64,000 nucleotides of DNA from JAZKFT01 sp040386335 (GCA_040386335.1 JAZKFT010000018.1:186001-250000), one strand, 5' to 3'; positions 25,763 to 34,368 are shown, counted from the stretch's first letter. The notes: generated from the letters alone by a model not told the origin. Program-made: numbers and translations.

Positions 25763-26554
25763 TTATAGATGTTTGATTGCAATAAATTCCAGCACCGCTT
25801 CAATCATTTTCTTTTGTTCAGCCACATGATTTTCCTGGGCTTCTATGTTGATATAGGGGATATTGTTTTTACCTGCGTACACTGACAGCGAGCCATCATC
25901 CAGTACATTTTCATTATCCTGCAAAGCCACATTAAAGCCTTTCTGTTTTAGAAAATTAAAAATGCTTTTTTCCGTCGTAAAGAAAAAATCATCAGGGTCC
26001 TGCTGCAGGTTCATATGCACATCCTTTGCGTTTTGAGCTTCGCTGCCACTTTTATAACTAATAATGCTAAGCGGTTCACCATCGGTGTTATTGTGAAGTG
26101 CCACCACCAGGTTTTTATGGGTGATAAAACTATCTGTGTAATTACCCCCAAGCCGATTCACGGCTTTCAATGCCCCGGCAAATATGGCTTCGCTGCAACC
26201 GCCGCTATTTTTTTTGAGTGAAGCAGCAGCGCCTTTCGACGTAAAGATCCGGTTAGGGTCAACCGTAAAATGTTTGCCTTTATGAGTAAAACTGATGAAA
26301 CGGATATGTCTGAATTTCAGTTGAACCAGGCAATATCTTTTAGCGGCAGCCAATATCTCTTTCGCGGCTTTAACCGAGGTATTTTCGTTTTCATGCACAT
26401 TAATAAAAACAATACTGCTGTCTGTTTTTCCAAAACAGGTTGTATGATAGGTAACGGTGGAAGTTCCTACTGTGTCTTTTTTAATGCTAACAACAGGCTG
26501 GGCCGCTGTGCCTAATACAAAGAGTGTGAAAAGAAGGAAGAAAATAGGATTCAT
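25763..26554 (-). CDS. Secreted protein with carboxypeptidase M14-like residue pattern
   Basis: The ATG at 26554 is chosen for its signal peptide (MNPIFFLLFTLFVLGTAAQ); 263 aa. No named domain is certain. The order of motifs recalls M14 metallocarboxypeptidases: HxxE as HENE (His54, Glu57), DPNR (99-102) like the substrate-binding Asn-Arg pair, HNN with His154 as a possible third zinc ligand, and a late Glu in YINIEAQE as a possible base. If so, it would be a periplasmic or secreted peptidase, perhaps acting on peptidoglycan stems. This is inference from spacing; an uncharacterised conserved family is the safe label. Confidence 0.72.
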   Translation of the reverse strand: MNPIFFLLFTLFVLGTAAQPVVSIKKDTVGTSTVTYHTTCFGKTDSSIVFINVHENENTSVKAAKEILAAAKRYCLVQLKFRHIRFISFTHKGKHFTVDPNRIFTSKGAAASLKKNSGGCSEAIFAGALKAVNRLGGNYTDSFITHKNLVVALHNNTDGEPLSIISYKSGSEAQNAKDVHMNLQQDPDDFFFTTEKSIFNFLKQKGFNVALQDNENVLDDGSLSVYAGKNNIPYINIEAQENHVAEQKKMIEAVLEFIAIKHL

Positions 26555-26746
26555 GTGTTTATTGAATTTTCGTAAAACGATTTCACCTGGTGGGTTAAAA
26601 CTATTGAAGCAATGAAAATAAATAAGTACAGCCAATGTAGAACGAACAAGGAAAACTTATAGTGCCAATTGTTTCTGAAAAAAGCGATAAAACCACCTGT
26701 TTAAAATTCCATTTGGCAGGCTTTTCCATCATTACGCTTAAACAAC

Positions 26747-26754
26747 TATTTTCG
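26747..26754 (+). promoter_or_regulatory. -7-like box TATTTTCG before prfB
   Basis: One base off TAnnTTTG, ending five bases before the prfB ATG at 26760, so the transcript may have almost no leader. Confidence 0.35.
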
Positions 26755-26759
26755 CAGCT

Positions 26760-27858
26760 ATGACAGCAGAACAAATAAAGTATATGAAGGACCGTGTAGT
26801 GGTCTTGAGGGGGTTTCTTTGACGTCGCTCACAGAGAAGCTAAAATAGCAAACGACAAACAACTATCCATTGCACCCGGTTTTTGGGATGATAATGTAAG
26901 GGCAACCGCCATCTTAAAGGAGACTAAACAAAACGAGTATTGGGTAAATATGTACTACGCCGTAGAAACGGCAGTGGACGATTTTGCCGTGCTGTTTGAG
27001 TTTTGGAAAGAAGGAGAGGAGACGGAAGAAAATGTACGCGTGGCCTACGATGCTGCTCTTGCAGCCATCGAAGACGCAGAGTTCAAAAGTACCCTGAACC
27101 AGCCCGAAGATGAGATGCCTGCCGTGTTGCAGATCAATAGTGGCGCCGGCGGAACGGAGAGCCAGGACTGGGCCGAAATCCTGCTGCGGATGTACCGCAT
27201 GTATGGCGATAAGCAGGGCTGGACCGTGAAGGAAGTCGATTTCCAGGAAGGTGATGGCGCCGGTATTAAAAGTGCTACACTGGAATTTGAAGGCCCCTTC
27301 GCCTATGGGTTTCTTAAAGCCGAAAGTGGCGTGCACAGGCTCGTTCGCATCTCCCCGTTCGATAGTAATGCCAGGCGGCATACGTCTTTTGCCAGCGTGT
27401 ATGTGTACCCGTTGATTGACGATACCATTGAAATAGACATTAACCCGGCCGACGTAAAAATGGAAACCAGCCGTAGTGGTGGTGCCGGCGGGCAAAATGT
27501 GAATAAAGTGGAAACCAAAGTGCAGCTCACCCACTTACCCACAGGTATTGTGGTAGTATGCCAGCAAGACCGCAGCCAGCTAGGCAACCGCGAACTGGCC
27601 ATGCAAATGCTGAAAAGCCGCCTCTACGAAATAGAACTCCAGAAACGCAACGCCCTTAAAGATGCCGCCAATAGCAGCAAGAAAAAGATAGAATGGGGCA
27701 GCCAGATCCGGAGCTATGTTTTCCACCCTTACAAAATGATCAAAGACCATCGCACTGACTATGAAGTAGGGAATGTTGGCCCGGTAATGGATGGAGAACT
27801 GGATGGATTTATAAAGGCGTATCTGATGAATGCGAAGGAAGAGGAAGGGGTGAGTTAG
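26760..27858 (+). CDS. prfB: Peptide chain release factor 2, programmed +1 frameshift
   Basis: RF2 releases proteins at UGA and UAA. The frame from the ATG at 26760 meets UGA after 20 codons (26820-26822). Reading then continues in +1 at 26821, i.e. join(26760..26819, 26821..27858), giving 365 aa, the normal RF2 length. The shift site is AGGGGG TTT CTT TGA C, the classical autoregulatory arrangement. Downstream are the SPF anticodon-reading motif (RISPFDSNARRHTSF) and the GGQ catalytic motif (243-245, GGAGGQNVNKVET). Without the shift the product would stop at 20 aa, so scarcity of RF2 raises its own synthesis. Confidence 0.97.
26808..26823 (+). promoter_or_regulatory. RF2 programmed frameshift site
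   Basis: An internal Shine-Dalgarno-like AGGGGG (26808-26813) lies three bases before the slippery CTT, which is followed by TGA and C (26817-26823). This matches the known prfB recoding signal in spacing and sequence. Confidence 0.95.
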
Positions 27859-27982
27859 GAATTTTGTTGACCAGCTTTTGTGCTACTATGGAACGACATT
27901 GGCGACGCTCCGTTCAGGTGAAGGAATGCTATTGGCCTTATTTGAAAACAGCAAATTGTAATTATAATATCAAATTGCTTTT

Positions 27983-28378
27983 ATGAGAATTGAACACATC
28001 TTTTTTTCTGATCAGGCTTTTCTTGGTATTAACGAGAAGTATTCTTTAGAAACAGACGCTTTGTTTATAATGCAAAGAATATTTACCCTTGGCTCTATAG
28101 ATGACATAAAAATTTTAGATTCTTATTATGGTGAGAAAAGAATTAAAAAGGAAATTGTTCAGGTGCCTTATCTAAACAACAGGATTCTCAATTTATGCTG
28201 TGTGCTTTATAATTTGAAAAAAGATGATTTTCTATTTTACAAAAATATGAGCCAGGTTCAACTAAATGTTTATAAAAAAGGCACCCGGTTTCTTTGGCCA
28301 GGAAAGGATATAGATGAAGCTTACTGCGAAAATTTTGATGAAATATTTGCTAAGCCAGTACAAGTTCAATTGATTTAA
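27983..28378 (+). CDS. Hypothetical protein, DUF6922-like
   Basis: 131 aa, AT-rich. The stretch FSDQAFLGIN, IMQRIFTLGSIDDIKILDSYYG and LNNRILNLCCVLYNL resembles the small DUF6922-type proteins that read a strand-helix 'FW-like' start followed by 'GxxxDIxxLxxxYG' and are often found near nucleotidyltransferase-type toxin genes. No such partner is here; pruA follows after 24 bases. No signal or membrane segment. The family link is tentative; it may be a horizontally acquired orphan. Confidence 0.62.
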   Translation: MRIEHIFFSDQAFLGINEKYSLETDALFIMQRIFTLGSIDDIKILDSYYGEKRIKKEIVQVPYLNNRILNLCCVLYNLKKDDFLFYKNMSQVQLNVYKKGTRFLWPGKDIDEAYCENFDEIFAKPVQVQLI

Positions 28379-28402
28379 AACTAACATAATTATACAAACC
28401 AT

Positions 28403-30034
28403 ATGCAATACGGCGATTTCTATTACCCCATTCCGGCTAACGAACCGGTACTCAGTTATGCACCGGGCACCAAGGAAAGGGAGCTCCTCAAAAACACCCT
28501 GGCCGAACTGAAAAGTCAAACCATCGATGTGCCCATGTACATCGGCGGCGATGAAGTGCGTACCAGCAATAAAGTGGAAATGCACCCGCCACATGAACGT
28601 CATCATGTCCTGGGCCATTTTAGCATGGGCGATGCCAGCCATGTAAAAAAAGCCATAGCTGCGGCATTAAAAGCCAAAGATGCCTGGGCGAACATGAGTT
28701 GGGAAAACAGGGCCAATATTTTTCTGAAAGCTGCCGACTTGCTGGCCACCAAATACCGGCCTTATCTTAATGGCGCCACTATGCTGGGCCAGAGTAAGAA
28801 TGCTTACCAGGCGGAGATTGATAGCGCCTGCGAACTGATTGATTTCCTGCGTTTTAATGTACATTTCTTAAGTAACATTTACAGGCAGCAGCCTATTAGC
28901 AGCCCGGGTATGTATAACCGTATGGAGTACCGTCCGCTGGAAGGATTTGTGCTGGCCATTACGCCTTTTAACTTTACCGCTATTGCCGGCAACCTGCCGA
29001 GCAGTGCCGCCATGTGTGGCAATGTAGTGGTATGGAAACCCGCCAACACCCAGGTGTACAGCGCCCAGATGATCATGAAGATTTTCAAGGAAGCCGGATT
29101 GCCTGATGGCGTTATCAACCTGATTTATGTTGACGGCCCCACCATTGGACAAATCTGTTTCAACCATAAGGATTTTGCCGGCGTGCATTTTACCGGCAGC
29201 ACCGGCGTATTCAACAACATGTGGGAAACCATTGGCAAGAACATGGCCATGTACAAAACCTACCCCCGCATTGTAGGCGAAACAGGTGGAAAGGATTTTG
29301 TAATTGCCCACAAATCCGCCGACCCGGATGTGGTAGCCACAGCATTGGCACGTGGTGCTTTTGAATACCAGGGGCAGAAATGTTCAGCGGCTTCGAGGGC
29401 TTATATTCCCAGCAATCTTGCCGTTAAGATCAAGAAGAAGCTGGTGGCACAGGTAGAATCCATGAAGATGGGAACTGTAGAAGATTTTGGCAATTTTGTT
29501 AACGCCGTGATTGATGAAAAGAGTTTTGATAAACTCAAAAAATACATTGACAAGGCAAAGAAAGATAGCAAAGCAACGATACTGGTAGGCGGTAATTGCG
29601 ACAAAAAAGAAGGCTACTTTATTGAACCAACCGTAATAGAAACCACCGATCCCAAATATGTAACCATGTGCGAAGAATTGTTCGGCCCGGTACTGACCAT
29701 TTATGTGTACGATGCCAACAAATTTGAAGAAGCACTGGAATTGGTGGATAGCACATCGCCCTATGCATTAACGGGTGCCGTTATTTCCCAGGACCGCGCC
29801 GCAGTGGAACTGGCGACCAATACATTAAGAAACAGCGCCGGTAATTTTTATATCAACGACAAGCCCACCGGGGCAGTGGTAGGCCAGCAGCCATTCGGCG
29901 GAGCCCGTGCCAGCGGTACTAACGATAAAGCGGGCTCTATCTTAAATCTCTATCGCTGGTTAAGTGCCAGAACAATCAAGGAAACGTTTAATCCCCCAAC
30001 CGATTATAAGTATCCGTTTATGGAGGCGGAATAG
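28403..30034 (+). CDS. pruA: L-glutamate gamma-semialdehyde dehydrogenase (P5C dehydrogenase)
   Basis: 543 aa of the aldehyde dehydrogenase superfamily, group 4 (delta-1-pyrroline-5-carboxylate dehydrogenase). Visible are TPFNFTAIAGNL near the cofactor site, the FTGSTGVF turn, the catalytic-base region VGETGGKDF, the nucleophile Cys327 in GQKCSAASR, and PFGGARASGTNDKAG at the C-terminus. It oxidises glutamate semialdehyde to glutamate with NAD+, the last step of proline breakdown. No PutA-type proline dehydrogenase domain is fused, so proline oxidation must be encoded elsewhere. Confidence 0.95.
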   Translation: MQYGDFYYPIPANEPVLSYAPGTKERELLKNTLAELKSQTIDVPMYIGGDEVRTSNKVEMHPPHERHHVLGHFSMGDASHVKKAIAAALKAKDAWANMSWENRANIFLKAADLLATKYRPYLNGATMLGQSKNAYQAEIDSACELIDFLRFNVHFLSNIYRQQPISSPGMYNRMEYRPLEGFVLAITPFNFTAIAGNLPSSAAMCGNVVVWKPANTQVYSAQMIMKIFKEAGLPDGVINLIYVDGPTIGQICFNHKDFAGVHFTGSTGVFNNMWETIGKNMAMYKTYPRIVGETGGKDFVIAHKSADPDVVATALARGAFEYQGQKCSAASRAYIPSNLAVKIKKKLVAQVESMKMGTVEDFGNFVNAVIDEKSFDKLKKYIDKAKKDSKATILVGGNCDKKEGYFIEPTVIETTDPKYVTMCEELFGPVLTIYVYDANKFEEALELVDSTSPYALTGAVISQDRAAVELATNTLRNSAGNFYINDKPTGAVVGQQPFGGARASGTNDKAGSILNLYRWLSARTIKETFNPPTDYKYPFMEAE

Positions 30035-30047
30035 CTGGTATAAAAGA

Positions 30048-30096
30048 TTGTAAATAAGAAAGAGCCCCACCAAAGTAGGGCTCTTTCTTATTTATG
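30048..30096. terminator. Bidirectional terminator between pruA and thioredoxin-family gene
   Basis: Perfect 16-bp arms AAATAAGAAAGAGCCC (30052-30067) and GGGCTCTTTCTTATTT (30078-30093), rich in A on one side and T on the other. It serves the two convergent genes. A short repeat-like stretch, CAATGACCTATTGACCATTGACC (30106-30128), follows. Confidence 0.85.
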
Positions 30097-30135
30097 ATTA
30101 TAGACCAATGACCTATTGACCATTGACCAAAATAA

Positions 30136-31383
30136 TTACCAGGTCTTCTCACCCTTCTCCATCTTCTCAATAGTGGCGGCATAATCTTTTCCGTCTTCAC
30201 CTGCTTTTATGGCAAGGTCTTTTGCTTTGGCTTCCCATACCAATGCTTCTTTGGTTTTACCACTTTTATGTAGCAGATTGGCGTAAGTATCCATAAACTG
30301 GTGGTTATTGTCTTTGGCAAAAGATTGTTTGCTCCACTCAAGCGCATTGGCCACACACGACATGTCTTCGCAATTTTCAAACACAGTCCACGCAAAGGAA
30401 TTCATTTGGTTAGGGCTGGCCGTGCTGCCGTAAGCCTTCATATAATCAACTACAGCCGGACCGAAATTTTTCCAGTCACCTTTTCTCTGGAATGTAGAGA
30501 TCTTATAGAAGGAGATAGCTTCTGCGGCATGTTTGGGATATTTAGCACTGGCCGCGGCCAGGGCTGCATCCCAATCCGGATTGGCGGCAGGCTTTTGTCC
30601 TTTTGGAAACAAAATGGGCATAGCCTCTTCCCTGTACACGATATTACGGATAGTAGACTGGGCGTAGCCGGGGCCAACTACTTTATCAAAGGCTTCCGGG
30701 TTGTTGAGCAATTCATTAAAACCCTTGTCTTTACTGGTGCTGATAGTATTGGCGAGGAACTCAATATTTTCTTTTGTCAGCAGGTTTTTTTGGGTGGCGA
30801 GGTATTCATCTGTCACCAGTTTTGAAAATGGCTGATCGTATGCATCATTTGCAGCTTTAGCCAACGTGTAAAGAAATTTCTCTTCTTTTTTGCCATTCTC
30901 ATACAGCCGCTTCATACCATAGTATTGCTTGTCAGGGTTGATAGCATCTGCCCCTTTTGCCAAAAATTTAGCTGCGTCTGATGAACCTACGGCACGGTGT
31001 ACAATTTCTCCGTTCGGGTTAAACATCAGGTAGGTAGGATAGGCGCGTACATTGTATTTGGTGGCCAATTCCTTTCCGGCTGCAAACCAGCTTTTTACGT
31101 CGTCGTTATCATCTTTGGTGGTGTCGAGCTGTATTTTTACGTTGATAAAATTGGCATTGTAGAATTTTCCAACTTCTTCCAGCGGAAAAATGTTTTTACT
31201 CATCATCTTACAAGGGCCGCACCAGGTAGTAAAAGCATCCACAAAAATAAATTTGTTCTCTGCTTTGGCTTTGGCCAATACTTTTTCCCAGCTGGTATTG
31301 TGCTCAAAATGCATGCCCTTTTCCTGGGCCATGGCAAATGCTGCAAAGGCACTCAACAGCAGGGTACACGTTATTTTTTTCAT
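30136..31383 (-). CDS. Secreted thioredoxin-family protein with helical C-terminal region
   Basis: The ATG at 31383 gives a signal peptide (MKKITCTLLLSAFAAFAMAQ); 415 aa. The thioredoxin-like domain (about 25-145) has the active site WCGPCKMM (Cys55, Cys58) and a cis-Pro region RAYPTYLMF. The remaining ~270 residues are helical and TPR-like, rich in Ala and Lys. Expected periplasmic role is disulfide reduction or transfer in protein folding or cytochrome maturation, as for many Bacteroidota thioredoxin-fusion proteins. The exact partner is unknown. Confidence 0.88.
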   Translation of the reverse strand: MKKITCTLLLSAFAAFAMAQEKGMHFEHNTSWEKVLAKAKAENKFIFVDAFTTWCGPCKMMSKNIFPLEEVGKFYNANFINVKIQLDTTKDDNDDVKSWFAAGKELATKYNVRAYPTYLMFNPNGEIVHRAVGSSDAAKFLAKGADAINPDKQYYGMKRLYENGKKEEKFLYTLAKAANDAYDQPFSKLVTDEYLATQKNLLTKENIEFLANTISTSKDKGFNELLNNPEAFDKVVGPGYAQSTIRNIVYREEAMPILFPKGQKPAANPDWDAALAAASAKYPKHAAEAISFYKISTFQRKGDWKNFGPAVVDYMKAYGSTASPNQMNSFAWTVFENCEDMSCVANALEWSKQSFAKDNNHQFMDTYANLLHKSGKTKEALVWEAKAKDLAIKAGEDGKDYAATIEKMEKGEKTW

Positions 31384-31483
31384 GTTGATTTTTTTGTGGT
31401 GACGAAGATAAGTATTCAACTCTTTGATTTTGTCAGCGTCCTGACAATGATTGATAAGCGGTTAATTTTTTAACAAACGGGCT

Positions 31484-31669
31484 TTACGCTGAACGCTTGA
31501 CGCTAGACGCACGAGGAGGTACAAAACTTTTTATTGGCTTCAATGTCTGAAAATGGCCTTAATCTGATCAAAAGTCTTCATTGAAATCAAAGGCCATGTG
31601 CATCTGCGTCGGCCCTACAGCGTAATGCCTCCGGCGTAAAGCGTAAAGCGTCCAGCCTTCAGCGTATAG
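31484..31669. repeat. Intergenic inverted short repeat (locus D)
   Basis: The left words TTACGCTGAACGCTTGACGC (31484-31503) are met by opposite-strand words in GCGTAAAGCGTAAAGCGTCC (31634-31653) continuing to CAGCGTATAG (31669). The 19-base word at 31647-31665 recurs with one change at 33391-33409 (locus F). This fills most of the 315-base gap upstream of pyrR; no ORF or classical pyr attenuator was recognised. Confidence 0.6.
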
Positions 31670-31698
31670 TATTATCTTGCCAGCCAAAACAACAGGCT

Positions 31699-32217
31699 TT
31701 GAAGACCATCATCAACGATAAACAACTGGCCCTTACCATTGGCCGCCTGGCCCACCAGATAGCCGAGAACCATGGCGATTTCAGCGATACTGTGTTAATA
31801 GGCATCCAGCCCCGCGGCATTGCATTTAGTAACCGGCTGGTGGAAGTGCTCCGGCAATTGGCGCCTGCTATTCAATATGGCAAACTCGACATTACCTTCT
31901 ACCGCGACGACGTGCGGAAGCAACTCCATATTGCCAACGAAACCGATATCCCGTTTTCCATTGAGAATAAAAAAGTGGTCATCATTGACGATGTACTGTA
32001 CACCGGCCGCACCATCCGTGCTGCGCTGGATGCACTGCTGGACTTTGGCCGCCCCGCAAAAGTAGAATTATGCGTATTGGTAGACCGCCGCTTTAGCCGC
32101 GAACTTCCCATCCAGCCCGACTATACCGGCAAAATGATCGATACCATCATCTCCCAAAAAGTAAAAGTTTTATGGGCAGAAAAAGACAGTGTTGATGAGG
32201 TAGTGTTGATAGATTAA
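31699..32217 (+). CDS. pyrR: PyrR phosphoribosyltransferase / pyr regulator
   Basis: 172 aa from a TTG start. The phosphoribosyltransferase signature is VVIIDDVLYTGRTIRAALD, with IGIQPRGIAFSNRL near the N-terminus. PyrR proteins have uracil phosphoribosyltransferase activity, and many bind pyr mRNA to control pyrimidine genes by attenuation. Here pyrB follows after 170 bases that contain inverted repeat E, so regulation of pyrB by an RNA structure in that gap is possible but unproven. Confidence 0.93.
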   Translation: MKTIINDKQLALTIGRLAHQIAENHGDFSDTVLIGIQPRGIAFSNRLVEVLRQLAPAIQYGKLDITFYRDDVRKQLHIANETDIPFSIENKKVVIIDDVLYTGRTIRAALDALLDFGRPAKVELCVLVDRRFSRELPIQPDYTGKMIDTIISQKVKVLWAEKDSVDEVVLID

Positions 32218-32225
32218 TATTCAAC

Positions 32226-32375
32226 AATGTGGAAATGTGGGAAATGTGAAAATGTGGAAATTTCCAGACCATGGTTTTCCGTGTCCTATTTTTGATAGCC
32301 TTCAACTAATGCATTTTCACATTTCCACATTTTCCACATTTCCCACATTTCTCACATTTTCCCATTTTCCTTTAG
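32226..32375. repeat. Inverted short repeat between pyrR and pyrB (locus E)
   Basis: Left arm words AATGTGGAAATGTGGGAAAT (32226-32245) and on, right arm words CACATTTCCACATTTTCC and on. The best exact pair is GGAAATGTGAAAATG (32240-32254) with CATTTTCACATTTCC (32312-32326). The structure occupies nearly the whole pyrR-pyrB gap. Confidence 0.75.
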
Positions 32376-32387
32376 ATTTGTTTTTTA

Positions 32388-33311
32388 ATGAGCCTTTCCA
32401 CCAAACATCTCCTTGGAATTAAAGACCTTCTGCCAGCAGATATTTCTTTGATTCTTTCTACAGCAGAGCAATTCAAAGAAGTTTTACAGCGACCAGTTAA
32501 GAAAGTCCCCTCGCTGCGTGATGTAACCATCGTTAACCTTTTTTACGAAAACAGTACCCGGACCAGGATTTCTTTTGAGCTGGCCGAAAAGCGTTTGAGT
32601 GCCGACAGCATCAATTTTGCCGCCAGTGGCTCCTCTGTTTCAAAAGGGGAGACCTTGCTGGATACAGTTAACAATATCCTGAGTATGAAGGTGGATATGG
32701 TGGTGATGCGGCATAGTGCCAGCGGTGCCCCGCATTTTTTGGCAAAACACATTGATGCAGCGATCATTAATGCAGGTGATGGCATCAACGAGCACCCGAC
32801 ACAGGCCCTGCTCGATGCCTTTTCAATCAAAGAAAAACTTGGAACGCTGGAAGGAAAGAAAATTGCCATTATCGGCGACATCATGCATAGCCGGGTGGCA
32901 CTTAGTAATATTTACCTGCTTACCAAAATGGGTGCCGAAGTAACCGTAGCCGGACCACCCACATTGATTCCCAAATACATAGCCGAAGCATTGGGCGTAA
33001 AGGTGGAATACGATGTAATGAAAGCATTGCAATGGTGCGATGCGGCTAACGTTTTGCGCATCCAGCTGGAACGACAAAACCAGGTTTTGTTTTCATCATT
33101 AAGAGAATACAACCTGGCGTACGGTGTAAAAAAGAAGATGCTCGATAGCCTGGATAAACAGATTTTGATCATGCACCCGGGCCCGATCAACCGTGGCGTG
33201 GAGATAGACAGCGATGTAGCGGACAGCCAACACAGCATTATCCTCGATCAGGTGCAAAATGGAGTGGCGGTAAGAATGGCGGTGCTGTATTTGTTGTCGG
33301 GAAACAAGTGA
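32388..33311 (+). CDS. pyrB: Aspartate carbamoyltransferase catalytic subunit
   Basis: 307 aa. The carbamoyl-phosphate loop is STRTR (56-60), with GSSVSKGETLLDT, the HPTQALLD motif, and HPGPINRGVE near the C-terminus. It catalyses carbamoyl phosphate plus aspartate to carbamoyl aspartate, the committed step of pyrimidine synthesis. Next to pyrR, it forms a small pyrimidine unit. No pyrI regulatory subunit gene follows, so this is a regulatory-subunit-free enzyme or pyrI lies elsewhere. Confidence 0.97.
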   Translation: MSLSTKHLLGIKDLLPADISLILSTAEQFKEVLQRPVKKVPSLRDVTIVNLFYENSTRTRISFELAEKRLSADSINFAASGSSVSKGETLLDTVNNILSMKVDMVVMRHSASGAPHFLAKHIDAAIINAGDGINEHPTQALLDAFSIKEKLGTLEGKKIAIIGDIMHSRVALSNIYLLTKMGAEVTVAGPPTLIPKYIAEALGVKVEYDVMKALQWCDAANVLRIQLERQNQVLFSSLREYNLAYGVKKKMLDSLDKQILIMHPGPINRGVEIDSDVADSQHSIILDQVQNGVAVRMAVLYLLSGNK

Positions 33312-33449
33312 TGAGTAATGAGTGATGAGTGATAAGTGATGAGTAGTAAGTAGCCAAAAGTTGTTCTGTGGCGTCCAGCTTCAAGCGTCCAGCGTCCAGC
33401 CTTCGGCGTTAAATCAAATCATAAATCCTAAATCCGAAATCATAAATCG
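33312..33449. repeat. Composite intergenic short repeats (locus F)
   Basis: Three repeat words follow one another: degenerate GTGATGAGTAATGAGT units just after pyrB; AGCGTCCAGCCTTCGGCGT (33391-33409), shared with locus D; and AAATCATAAATCCTAAATCC units up to 33449, six bases before coaD. AATGAGTGATGAGT (33317-33330) recurs inverted at 37236-37249 (locus G). Confidence 0.6.
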
Positions 33450-33454
33450 AGTTT

Positions 33455-33940
33455 ATGCGTATAGCCCTCTTCCCCGGTACATTCGACCCCATTACCCTGG
33501 GGCATCTTGACATTATCGACAGGGCCATGCCATTGTTCGATAAACTGGTAGTCGGCATTGGCCGCAATGCCAATAAACAACCCATGTTTAGTGAAGACCA
33601 GCGGTTACAATGGATACTGGACTGCTACAAAGACAATCCTAAAGTAGAAGCAGTGGCTTACGAAGGACTGACGGTAAAATGTTGCAATGAAGTAGGAGCC
33701 AATTTTATCCTCCGTGGTATCCGCTATGTAAGCGATTTTGAATACGAAAAAGCGATTGCCGACATGAACCGGAGCCTCGATAACCATATCGAGACTATCT
33801 TCCTTACCTGTTCGCCACAATACACTTCTGTGGCTTCTACGCTGGTGAGAGATGTGTTAAGAAATGGGGGCGATGTCCGGCAGTTTCTTCCGCCGGAAGT
33901 GATCGCCAGTTTGAACCTGAATGAAAAAGAAGCATTATGA
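33455..33940 (+). CDS. coaD: Phosphopantetheine adenylyltransferase
   Basis: 161 aa of the nucleotidyltransferase superfamily. The N-terminal GTFDPITLGH contains the T-x-G-H signature (Thr14, Gly16, His17), and VASTLVRDVLRNGGDV corresponds to the IS-S-T-x-x-R-like motif. It makes dephospho-CoA from 4'-phosphopantetheine and ATP, the penultimate step of CoA synthesis. It overlaps the thioesterase gene by four bases (ATGA), implying co-transcription and coupled translation. Confidence 0.97.
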   Translation: MRIALFPGTFDPITLGHLDIIDRAMPLFDKLVVGIGRNANKQPMFSEDQRLQWILDCYKDNPKVEAVAYEGLTVKCCNEVGANFILRGIRYVSDFEYEKAIADMNRSLDNHIETIFLTCSPQYTSVASTLVRDVLRNGGDVRQFLPPEVIASLNLNEKEAL

Positions 33941-34368
33941 TCTGGTTCAATAAAAACCTGCAACTCACCGATATCCTGCATTTTGGAAATGGCAATATGG
34001 GTGAACATATTGGCATACAGTTTTCCGAAATCGGTGAGAACTTTCTGAAAGGCACGATGCCGGTAGATCACCGCACCAAACAGCCTTATGGCCTGCTTCA
34101 CGGCGGTGCCTCCGTGGCCCTGGCCGAAACTTTGGGCAGTGTAGCCAGCGCCCTGGTAATAGACCATGAAAAGTTTATGTGCGTAGGGCTTGAAATCAAT
34201 GCCAACCATATCCGCAGCACCAGGCAAGGTTTTGTAACAGGCACCTGCACGCCCATCCACATAGGTGCCCAAACGCATGTGTGGGATATAAAGATCCACG
34301 ACGAAACAGGAAAGCTTTGCTGCATCAGCAGGCTGACCGTGGCCGTGCTGAAACGCAAGGGTGCCTGA
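33937..34368 (+). CDS. Hotdog-fold thioesterase, PaaI/MenI-like
   Basis: 143 aa. The hotdog core is HGGASVALAETLGS, in which Glu corresponds to the usual catalytic acid, and GQ-type helix neighbours follow; the C-terminal strand runs GAQTHVWDIKIHDETGKLCC. The family hydrolyses acyl-CoA esters such as phenylacetyl-CoA derivatives or 1,4-dihydroxy-2-naphthoyl-CoA (menaquinone synthesis). Coupling to coaD suggests a role in CoA balance or menaquinone synthesis. Cytoplasmic. Substrate cannot be told from sequence. Confidence 0.9.
   Translation: MIWFNKNLQLTDILHFGNGNMGEHIGIQFSEIGENFLKGTMPVDHRTKQPYGLLHGGASVALAETLGSVASALVIDHEKFMCVGLEINANHIRSTRQGFVTGTCTPIHIGAQTHVWDIKIHDETGKLCCISRLTVAVLKRKGA

Noticed and set aside
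26950..27858. prfB as a truncated or pseudogene copy starting at 26950
   Set aside because: The missing N-terminus is present in the other frame behind a classical programmed frameshift site, giving a normal 365-residue RF2.
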